Part shown: piece after piece, positions 1 through 4,403 of the stretch
Layout of the letters: each line of letters begins with the position of its first letter
Numbering within the stretch: position 1 is the first letter of the stretch
NCBI GenBank assembly: GCA_004297575.1
Contig: SCSR01000072.1
Coordinates: 1-9,878 of the forward strand
Length of the DNA stretch: 9,878 bases
Reading direction: 5' to 3'
From: an archaeon
GTDB taxonomy: Archaea > Aenigmatarchaeota > Aenigmatarchaeia > CG10238-14 > SCSR01
Made by a program: the position numbers and the translations under genes
The notes under the pieces: model-generated
What the model was told of the DNA's origin: nothing
The model's database searches: none
What the model saw: only the letters and a program-made list of their open reading frames with translations

Positions 1-101
1 TTTGTCTTCTTGGTAATGAACGATTTCCATACCTGCGGGAAGAACAAGCTGGCTGCCGTAATCGAGCCTAACAAACCGAAAATAGAAACCAGTTCAATCA
101 T
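1..101 (-). CDS. SemiSWEET / PQ-loop family sugar transporter, N-terminal fragment (runs off the window)
   Basis: Reading the minus strand from the ATG at 101 gives 33 residues before the window edge, beginning MIELVSIFGLLGSITAASLF and continuing FPQVWKSFITKKT. A first hydrophobic helix that ends in a Pro-Gln pair and a basic loop is the hallmark of the PQ-loop (MtN3/SWEET) family. Bacterial and archaeal members are about 85-95 residues with three membrane helices and work as dimers to pass sugars across the cytoplasmic membrane. Only the first helix and loop are visible, so substrate and completeness cannot be judged. The start lies 4 bases after the L18e stop codon, so it is almost certainly cotranscribed with L18e. 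The family call rests on one helix and the PQ motif and is fairly secure; the sugar role is inference. Confidence 0.72.
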   Translation of the reverse strand, partial: MIELVSIFGLLGSITAASLFFPQVWKSFITKKT

Positions 102-105
102 GAAA

Positions 106-459
106 TCACGCCAAAACCTTTACTCCGGTTCCTTTAGGATTTTCCTGCACCAATTCCTCTATCGTCATGGTTTTCCCGTTCGCAGCCTTTATCTTCTCAG
201 TCGCAGCCGAAGAGAACTTCCATGAAGCTACTGTCAATCCCTTCTTCAATTCGCCTGTTCCCAACACTACGCCTGGAATAACAACAATGCTTGCATCGCC
301 TGCGTTTCTGGATATGTCCGACAGGTTCACTTCGACCCTCTGCCTTGTCGGGTTGGACAGCTTGTCTGCGACAGCCTTCCATATAGGAGCTTCCCCGCTT
401 TTCAATTGACCTATCAACTTGCGCAAATATGCATTTGTAGGTCCAGTTCTCTTAGCCAT
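106..459 (-). CDS. rpl18e: Large-subunit ribosomal protein L18e
   Basis: The 117-residue product is a full-length archaeal/eukaryotic L18e (uL15-like fold), a structural protein of the large ribosomal subunit. Diagnostic blocks are the N-terminal GPTNAYLRKLI, RQRVEVNLSDI near residue 40, the central VIPGVVLGTGEL segment, and the C-terminal MTIEELVQENPKGTGVKVL. The family is usually 115-125 residues, so nothing is missing. A TATA-like stretch at 484-491 lies about 28 bases upstream of the ATG, which predicts a leaderless mRNA and supports this start. In many archaea L18e opens a conserved cluster with L13, S9 and small RNA polymerase subunits. Here a PQ-loop transporter follows 4 bases downstream instead, so the classical cluster is broken. 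The identification is certain. Confidence 0.97.
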   Translation of the reverse strand: MAKRTGPTNAYLRKLIGQLKSGEAPIWKAVADKLSNPTRQRVEVNLSDISRNAGDASIVVIPGVVLGTGELKKGLTVASWKFSSAATEKIKAANGKTMTIEELVQENPKGTGVKVLA

Positions 460-483
460 AGAGTATATGTAGTTTTTGAAGGT

Positions 484-491
484 TTTTAAAT
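484..491 (-). promoter_or_regulatory. TATA box of the L18e transcription unit
   Basis: On the minus strand this reads TTTAAAAA, centred about 28 bases before the L18e ATG at 459. This is the spacing expected when transcription starts at or within a few bases of the start codon. It overlaps the stop codon of the upstream 70-residue gene, so L18e probably has its own promoter in addition to any read-through. Confidence 0.6.
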
Positions 492-698
492 GTTCTTCAA
501 TTCCTGATGGACGGTCTTGGGTTCTTTCACAACCTTGTAAACACCAATAACCACCAATACAGAACCAACGATAAGCCCGGCAACATAAGGCTCCGTTACA
601 ACTCTGTAACCTACGGGTTCGGATAGAGCTTTATACAAAGCACTAATCGAGTCTATTACCACACCGCCTAGAGCTATAGAAGTTGCGATATTCCTCAT
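486..698 (-). CDS. Small two-helix membrane protein of unknown function
   Basis: The 70-residue product starts MRNIATSIALGGVVIDSISA and has a hydrophobic segment at about residues 4-22 and a second, clearer one at about 38-57 (YVAGLIVGSVLVVIGVYKVV), followed by a charged tail ending ELKNI. I do not recognise a family. The open frame extends upstream to 761, but that extension runs through tRNA-Gly and is rejected. Among in-frame ATGs, the one at 698 is preferred over 707, because the TATA-like AT block at 718-728 lies about 25 bases upstream of it, which fits a leaderless start. It sits between tRNA-Gly and L18e, in the same direction. A hairpin of two membrane helices is consistent with a small regulatory or assembly subunit, but nothing visible tells which. 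Confidence 0.6.
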   Translation of the reverse strand: MRNIATSIALGGVVIDSISALYKALSEPVGYRVVTEPYVAGLIVGSVLVVIGVYKVVKEPKTVHQELKNI

Positions 699-717
699 AT
701 GTATCATTTGGCGTGAA

Positions 718-728
718 AATTTAAATTT
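718..728 (-). promoter_or_regulatory. TATA box of the small membrane protein gene
   Basis: The palindromic AT block AAATTTAAATT lies between the 3' end of tRNA-Gly (730) and the ATG at 698, centred about 25 bases upstream of that ATG. The position fits a leaderless mRNA and decides between the ATGs at 707 and 698. Confidence 0.55.
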
Positions 729-729
729 G

Positions 730-802
730 TGCGCCAGCTGGGATTTGAACCCAGGCTTCAACCTTGGGAAGGTCGAGTCCTACCAGGCTAGACTACTGGC
801 GC
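730..802 (-). tRNA. tRNA-Gly (anticodon CCC)
   Basis: The minus strand folds into an intronless 73-nt cloverleaf. The acceptor stem GCGCCAG pairs perfectly with CTGGCGC, the D arm is GTCT...GGAC, and the anticodon stem CGACC/GGTTG encloses loop TTCCCAA with anticodon CCC. The variable region is 4 nt, and the T arm is CTGGG-TTCAAAT-CCCAG. The discriminator is A; CCA is not encoded. It reads GGG codons. It follows the phosphatase gene on the same strand by 36 bases. A TATA-like patch at 809-818 is too close (about 11 bases) to place initiation at G1, so processing from a longer transcript is possible. Confidence 0.95.
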
Positions 803-838
803 GTCTGTTAATATAATAGACCATAACCTACAAATGTT

Positions 839-1423
839 TCATATCGTTCTAACATGCAATTCGTGCTTCTCATACTCGCTAACATCGTAAATACTAACGC
901 CTGCGTTCTCAACCCTTCCCATGTCCCGTACTTTTTCAGCAGGTTGGTTGGAAAGTACGCACCTCAAAACTTTTCCCATGAAACCGTGGCCTACAAGCAG
1001 AACTGTCTGATTTTTGTGCTTATGCAGGATTTTGTCCATAAATATAGATACGCGGTTGTAAACTTCCTCTAATGCCTCAGCATCCTTGTGTCGCACGTGA
1101 GGAGTGTGTATTTCATCCCACCATTTCTGGTAATCTATCTCGGATTTTTTCTTGCCTGTAAACTCGCCGTAATTTCTTTCACGAAGCTCTTTTACAAATT
1201 CGATCGGAGCGTTGGGATGGTGTTTTGCAATTCCTTTTGTGGTATCAGCAGCACGTGCCAAGTCGCTCGAATAAATGTAATCTATGTGCTCGTTTTCCAA
1301 TTGCTTGGATGCATCTGCAATCTGTTGCTTTCCTTTTTCCGAAAGCCTTCCTGGCAGATGGCCTTGGATGACGCCTTGTATGTTTTCTTCAGTCTCACCA
1401 TGCCTGACAAATATCAGTTTCAT
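839..1423 (-). CDS. Histidine phosphatase superfamily protein (phosphoglycerate-mutase-like)
   Basis: The 194-residue product carries the family signature at the N-terminus, FVRHGETEEN, with phospho-acceptor His8 next to Arg7. Further conserved positions are Arg57 in SSDLARA, Glu82 in the ELRERNYGEFTG block, and the second catalytic His146 in LLVGHGFMG. These form the phosphate pocket of the RHG family, which includes cofactor-dependent phosphoglycerate mutases, alpha-ribazole phosphatase (CobC) and many broad phosphatases. The length is typical of small single-domain members. The substrate cannot be read from sequence; a phosphatase is likelier than a glycolytic mutase at this size. The frame stays open up to 1462, but that extension lies inside tRNA-Ser, so the start at 1423 is used, 13 bases after the tRNA; AAGTGAT just before it is a weak Shine-Dalgarno match. 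Probably cotranscribed with tRNA-Ser. Confidence 0.88.
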   Translation of the reverse strand: MKLIFVRHGETEENIQGVIQGHLPGRLSEKGKQQIADASKQLENEHIDYIYSSDLARAADTTKGIAKHHPNAPIEFVKELRERNYGEFTGKKKSEIDYQKWWDEIHTPHVRHKDAEALEEVYNRVSIFMDKILHKHKNQTVLLVGHGFMGKVLRCVLSNQPAEKVRDMGRVENAGVSIYDVSEYEKHELHVRTI

Positions 1424-1481
1424 TCTATCACTTGACGCTGAGGGAGGGATTTGAACCCTCAAGCGGTTACCCGCGCAAGCT

Positions 1482-1494
1482 ACCTATCTAGAGT
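1482..1494 (-). other. Proposed 13-nt tRNA intron at canonical position 37/38
   Basis: Removing these 13 bases joins CTGGAA to A-GCTTG, restoring a 7-base loop with anticodon GGA and the 3' strand of the anticodon stem. The bulge-helix-bulge is weak: CTGG against ATAG gives two Watson-Crick pairs, one G-U and one G-A mismatch, with 3-base bulges AAA and GTA. The borders can slide by one base because an A is repeated at both ends. Confidence 0.6.
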
Positions 1495-1502
1495 TTCCAG
1501 GC

Positions 1503-1519
1503 ATGCACGCTAGTTTGCT
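1503..1519 (-). other. Proposed 17-nt tRNA intron at non-canonical position 29/30
   Basis: The 5' border lies after ACAA and the 3' border before GCCTGG. Four exon bases GCAC pair perfectly with intron bases GTGC, and this helix is flanked by two 3-base bulges (AAA and ATG), each cut after its second base. That is a textbook bulge-helix-bulge core. An inner two-pair stem GC/GC closes a 6-base loop. The outer helix is weak in the precursor. Confidence 0.7.
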
Positions 1520-1573
1520 TTGTGCCATACCAGATTAGGCGACCTCAGCATAGAATAGACTTATCTGCTAATG

Positions 1574-1583
1574 CTATTAAATT
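1574..1583 (-). promoter_or_regulatory. TATA box of the tRNA-Ser / phosphatase unit
   Basis: The minus strand reads AATTTAATAG, centred about 29 bases upstream of the first base of tRNA-Ser. Transcription would start at or a few bases before the mature 5' end. It lies in the short AT-rich spacer shared with the divergent gene starting at 1593. Confidence 0.55.
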
Positions 1584-1592
1584 GTTATTCAG

Positions 1593-2123
1593 ATGAAGTT
1601 CGCAAAGCTCGTTGAGGATGTTTCATTTCCAAGCAACGTCGGTATCGTAGGAGCGATAATATTAGTCGCCTATTTTTGGAACTCGCCATACTTTTTAAAC
1701 AATGCAATTACCTTCATCGCGTCGATGTTGGTGTACAAGGCTACTGCGAGGATGATAAGCAAGCGCGTGAAGAGCGAGACGAAGAAATTCACATACGCAT
1801 TTTACGCAGCGATATCAGTGTTCTTAATCCTGTCATACTTTCTTCCGTTAACCAACCAATTTTTTCTTAGCGCAGTCTGTTTGATCATATTCAATTTTAT
1901 CATCCATTTTGTCCGTGATTACTGGAAAGTTAGCGCGCATACCATGGCATATACAGCGATGGCAACTGTTCTCTCGTTGGTTGATGTAAGATTTGCTATA
2001 TCATTTGTTCTATTACCTATTGTTATCTGGTCAAGGCTTGTCCTGAAGAGGCATGATATGGAACAGATTATCGCAGCTTTCGTCATAGGTTTGGTAGTGC
2101 CTATGATTGTTTTTACGTTGTAA
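1593..2123 (+). CDS. PAP2-superfamily-like integral membrane protein
   Basis: The 176-residue product is very hydrophobic, with about six membrane segments. Two motifs recall the type 2 phosphatidic acid phosphatase (PAP2) superfamily: WKVSAHT around His116, standing in for the usual PSGH block, and SRLVLKRH at 147-154, matching SR-x5-H. The Asp four residues after the second His, part of the canonical third motif, is absent (Gln158; Glu157 and Asp155 are near), and I see no clear KxxxxxxRP motif. Family members dephosphorylate lipid phosphates or prenyl diphosphates at the membrane; a branch with the alternative His-containing blocks resembles this protein. Activity is therefore plausible but unproven. 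It is transcribed away from tRNA-Ser, and its stop directly abuts the convergent stop of the sliding clamp gene. Confidence 0.65.
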   Translation: MKFAKLVEDVSFPSNVGIVGAIILVAYFWNSPYFLNNAITFIASMLVYKATARMISKRVKSETKKFTYAFYAAISVFLILSYFLPLTNQFFLSAVCLIIFNFIIHFVRDYWKVSAHTMAYTAMATVLSLVDVRFAISFVLLPIVIWSRLVLKRHDMEQIIAAFVIGLVVPMIVFTL

Positions 2124-2873
2124 CTAGTCGCTGACACGCGGAGCAAGAACGAATGACAATGAGCACTTGTCGCCTGACTTGAATTCCAGTTTCATCGGGT
2201 AATCCTGCCCCATCCTTATAGTGACAGAGTCAGCAATCTTGGCAGCCTTGATCATCTTGTTCAGGTAGTCCAATGGGTATCGTGACTTGACATTGCCTTT
2301 AGACTCGATGGATAGCAAAGAACTGTTCCCTTTTTCCAATTCAAGGTCGGCCTTGCTTATGTCACCTTCGGCGCTCATCGCAAACTTTTCCGGAGATATG
2401 TCGAAAAGGACCGAATCAGAAATTATATCTGCATCATCCAAACCGGATTGTAAAACATCAGGCTTGATCTGTGTGCTGGCTGTAAATTCTAACTGGTTGA
2501 CAGGCGGCACCTCTTCCTGGCTCAAATCCAAGAGCGGAGTCAAAAACTTTCTCTTGCTGCCGTCTTGTATCGTGATCTGAAGCTTGCTGTCCTTCAGTTC
2601 CAGCGTGAGCTTGTCGTCACCGCCAACCCTCTTCAAAACAGAAAGCAAGTTGCTTATGTTCAATCCTATCTTCTGCTCATTATCGACCTCGAACGCATCA
2701 AACGCGCTCGCCGACAGCATCCAGTCAACAACAGCAACCATCGCCCTGTCCGCAGCGACAAGCGAAATCCCATCCTTGTTTATCTTGAAATTTCCCTCAT
2801 CAATCAGTTCTGCAATCGTCGATATCGAGTCGACAAGCACGCTAGGGTCGGATAAACTTGCTTTGAACATCAT
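2124..2873 (-). CDS. pcn: DNA polymerase sliding clamp (PCNA)
   Basis: The 249-residue product has the length and the tandem-domain layout of archaeal PCNA. It starts MFKASLSDPSVLVDSISTIA, carries DGISLVAADRAMVAVVDW in the first domain, an interdomain connector near LDLSQEEVPPVNQLEF, and KLEFKSGDKCSLSFVLAPRV at the C-terminus, the strand-plus-tail that ends most PCNAs. It forms a ring around DNA and tethers polymerases, FEN1, ligase and other PIP-box proteins. Two ATGs are adjacent (2873 and 2870); the first overlaps the upstream stop as ATGA, so it is annotated, but the second may serve. It is coupled to the upstream OB-fold gene, which shares its promoter. The 3' end touches the convergent membrane-protein gene with no spacer. 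Confidence 0.95.
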   Translation of the reverse strand: MMFKASLSDPSVLVDSISTIAELIDEGNFKINKDGISLVAADRAMVAVVDWMLSASAFDAFEVDNEQKIGLNISNLLSVLKRVGGDDKLTLELKDSKLQITIQDGSKRKFLTPLLDLSQEEVPPVNQLEFTASTQIKPDVLQSGLDDADIISDSVLFDISPEKFAMSAEGDISKADLELEKGNSSLLSIESKGNVKSRYPLDYLNKMIKAAKIADSVTIRMGQDYPMKLEFKSGDKCSLSFVLAPRVSD

Positions 2874-3154
2874 AAACCAGCTCTACTATACAGTTCTTCT
2901 ACCTGTTTATAAATATTTAAATCCATTCCGGACATGTCCTGAACTATATCGGCCCTCCATGTTTTTTCAAACGAGCAGAACACTCTTACAACCGCGCCTT
3001 TCTTCAACGCATGCTCGCTCGAGATTTCCAATTTTCCGGTGTCGTCATCGATTGAAAACGAGTCCTCACCAATGCTTGCAATCTTGCCGATTATTGATAT
3101 GAACTTGTCTGTCTTTGTGATTGAGGAAACTTTCCGGGGAGTGTAATGCTGCAT
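2870..3154 (-). CDS. Small OB-fold protein, probably RPA-related single-strand DNA-binding partner
   Basis: The 94-residue product begins MQHYTPRKVSSITKTDKFIS. Residues about 18-70 look like one OB-fold: a first strand SIIGKIASIGEDSFSID, then DDTGKLEIS, then KKGAVVRVFCSFE. The C-terminal tail DMSGMDLNIYKQVEELY is an amphipathic helix of a kind found in archaeal replication-protein-A-like OB proteins. These bind single-stranded nucleic acid or assemble with RPA subunits. The frame extends to 3190, but the ATG at 3154 is chosen because the TATA element lies about 26 bases upstream of it and would give a leaderless mRNA. Its TGA overlaps the PCNA ATG by 4 bases, tying its expression to the clamp and supporting a replication or repair role. 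The OB-fold is fairly clear; the exact function is inference. Confidence 0.7.
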   Translation of the reverse strand: MQHYTPRKVSSITKTDKFISIIGKIASIGEDSFSIDDDTGKLEISSEHALKKGAVVRVFCSFEKTWRADIVQDMSGMDLNIYKQVEELYSRAGL

Positions 3155-3174
3155 GGTATTAAGTGGTGACGAAA

Positions 3175-3185
3175 TTATATATATT
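3175..3185. promoter_or_regulatory. Shared, near-palindromic TATA element of a divergent promoter
   Basis: The stretch TTATATATATT reads as a TATA box on both strands. On the minus strand it is centred about 26 bases before the ATG of the OB-fold gene (3154). On the plus strand it is about 33 bases before the ATG of the thioredoxin-like gene (3213), which would leave a leader of only a few bases containing AAGGGG. One element could serve both directions. Confidence 0.55.
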
Positions 3186-3212
3186 TTCAACCTATCTATA
3201 AAGGGGATTGAA

Positions 3213-3452
3213 ATGAAAGTACAGGTCGTTTATACAAAATCATGCGTATACTGCCCTAGCACCAAGGCTCTGTGGAAGGAACTGCAGAAGAAGCACAAGT
3301 TTGACTATGAGGAAATTGATGCGGCCACGCCGAAAGGGCAGGAGATGGTGCAGAAGTTCAGCATAATGTCCGTGCCCACGACGATCATTGATGGCAAGGT
3401 AGAATTCATAGGCATGCCCAACAGAGCCAAAGCTGAGGAGAAAGTAAGCTAA
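3213..3452 (+). CDS. Glutaredoxin/thioredoxin-like small redox protein
   Basis: The 79-residue product is a minimal thioredoxin fold. It begins MKVQVVYTKSCVYCP with active-site Cys11-Val-Tyr-Cys14 followed by Pro, and has the conserved cis-proline at Pro55 in SIMSVPTTIIDG. This is the size and pattern of the short archaeal thioredoxin/glutaredoxin-like proteins that take electrons from thioredoxin reductase and reduce protein disulfides in the cytoplasm. The frame extends upstream to 3153, but the start at 3213 begins exactly at the first beta strand and is preceded by AAGGGGATTGAA, a plausible weak ribosome-binding site. The stop is followed immediately by the ATG of thioredoxin reductase with no spacer, so the two are almost certainly a donor-acceptor pair made together. 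Confidence 0.9.
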   Translation: MKVQVVYTKSCVYCPSTKALWKELQKKHKFDYEEIDAATPKGQEMVQKFSIMSVPTTIIDGKVEFIGMPNRAKAEEKVS

Positions 3453-4403
3453 ATGTCTAATATTTTGTGGGATGTCATCATCATCGGCGGTGCTGCTGCG
3501 GGATTGACTGCAGCCATGTACACAGCAAGAAGGAAGGTGAAGACGCTCGTCATAACCAAAGAGACTGGCGGGCAGACAGCGACTGCAACTTACATCGAGA
3601 ACTATCCTGGATTTTCACACATAGCTGGGCCGAGATTGATGCAAAAATTCGAGAAAGGCGCTAGGAAGGCTGGCGCTGAGATATTCATAGACGAGGTCAG
3701 CAGCGTCAAGGAGCATGACAAGAAATTCACAGTGACAACAACTTCTGGTGATAGTTATGAAGCCAAGTCGCTCATCCTGACATTCGGCAAGACACCTAGG
3801 GATCTTGGCGTGCCAGGCGAGGACAAGCTGAAGGGAAGAGGCGTAAGTTACTGCGCGACGTGCGACGTTCCGCTATTTTCCAACAAGACTATTGCGGTTG
3901 TAGGCGGAGGAAATTCTGCGCTGGACGCTGCGATATACGGCAGCAAGACATGCAAGAAGGTCTATCTGGTGCACAGGAGGGATTCGTTCAGGGGATTTGA
4001 GTACATGGTTGAGCGCGCCAAGGCAAGGCCGAACATCGAGATACTATACAATTCAGTCGTGGCAGAGATCAAGGGCGACGGCAAGGTCAGTGGCGCGGTA
4101 ATACAAAACACGCAGACGAACGAGAAGAAGGAGATTCAATTGGACGGGGTGTTCGTAGAGATAGGGCATGTTGTCAAGACCGATTTCCTTAAAGGACTGG
4201 TGAACCTGAATGATAACGGGGAAGTGATCGTAGACATCAACAACATGACATCCAGGCAAGGGGTATTCGCAGCAGGAGACTTGACGCAGCTGCCTTTCAA
4301 GCAGGTCATCACCTCGGCAGGCGACGGGTGCAAGGCTGCGCTTGCGGCTTATAATTATCTGAACGGCGTACCACTGGACAAGGTAAGGCCTGATTGGAAA
4401 TGA
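3453..4403 (+). CDS. trxB: Thioredoxin reductase (NADPH)
   Basis: The 316-residue flavoprotein has the usual length and order of low-molecular-weight thioredoxin reductases: an FAD-binding site GGAAAGLTAAMYTARRK near the N-terminus, ETGGQTATATYIENYPGF, redox-active Cys134-Ala-Thr-Cys137 in SYCATCDVP, an NADP-binding site GGGNSALDAA, and the C-terminal FAD block FAAGDLTQLPFKQVITSAGD. The VHRRDSFRG segment is the basic motif that holds the 2'-phosphate of NADPH, so NADPH rather than NADH is expected. It passes electrons from NADPH through FAD to the CxxC protein encoded just upstream (no intergenic bases). Its stop TGA overlaps the ATG of the glutamate dehydrogenase (ATGA). Nothing essential is missing. 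Confidence 0.96.
   Translation: MSNILWDVIIIGGAAAGLTAAMYTARRKVKTLVITKETGGQTATATYIENYPGFSHIAGPRLMQKFEKGARKAGAEIFIDEVSSVKEHDKKFTVTTTSGDSYEAKSLILTFGKTPRDLGVPGEDKLKGRGVSYCATCDVPLFSNKTIAVVGGGNSALDAAIYGSKTCKKVYLVHRRDSFRGFEYMVERAKARPNIEILYNSVVAEIKGDGKVSGAVIQNTQTNEKKEIQLDGVFVEIGHVVKTDFLKGLVNLNDNGEVIVDINNMTSRQGVFAAGDLTQLPFKQVITSAGDGCKAALAAYNYLNGVPLDKVRPDWK

Larger units (their letters stand above)
1436..1549 (-). tRNA. tRNA-Ser (anticodon GGA), split by two short introns
   Basis: The 114-nt gene has acceptor stem GCTGAGG/CCTCAGC, discriminator G, D arm GCC...GGC, T arm GAGGG-TTCAAAT-CCCTC, and a type II variable arm GCGG-GTAA-CCGC. The long variable arm plus G73 indicates serine. The anticodon region does not fold as written. 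Removing 17 nt at 1503-1519 (position 29/30) and 13 nt at 1482-1494 (position 37/38) gives an 84-nt tRNA with a perfect anticodon stem CAAGC/GCTTG and loop CTGGAAA, anticodon GGA. Exons are 1520-1549, 1495-1502 and 1436-1481. CCA is not encoded. A TATA-like element at 1574-1583 lies about 29 bases upstream of G1. The tRNA call is secure; the exact intron borders are inferred from folding. Confidence 0.9.

Noticed and set aside
699..761. N-terminal extension of the small membrane protein frame to 761
   Set aside because: It reads through the 3' half of tRNA-Gly; a TATA block and a better-placed ATG at 698 lie downstream of the tRNA.
809..818. TATA-like patch upstream of tRNA-Gly as its promoter
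   Set aside because: It is only about 11 bases from the mature 5' end, so initiation would fall inside the tRNA; left unassigned.
1424..1462. N-terminal extension of the histidine phosphatase frame to 1462
   Set aside because: The extra 13 codons run into the 3' end of tRNA-Ser, and the family signature FVRHGE sits right after the ATG at 1423.
1482..1494. Alternative 9-nt second intron using CTGG/CTAG pairing
   Set aside because: The pairing is stronger, but the resulting 3' strand GGTAG cannot pair with CAAGC, so the anticodon stem would be destroyed.
1436..1549. tRNA-Leu or a degenerate tRNA pseudogene
   Set aside because: G at the discriminator and the CTGGAAA loop fit serine, and all other stems are perfectly paired, which is not expected of a decaying gene.
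3155..3190. Longer start for the OB-fold protein
   Set aside because: The extension would be encoded by the promoter region including the TATA element; the ATG at 3154 has correct TATA spacing.
3197..3202. TATAAA just before the thioredoxin-like gene as its promoter
   Set aside because: It is about 13 bases from the ATG, so transcription would start inside the gene; it overlaps the purine-rich leader.
4394..4399. TTG start for the glutamate dehydrogenase
   Set aside because: It adds only two residues, and the ATG at 4400 forms a normal ATGA coupling overlap with the trxB stop.
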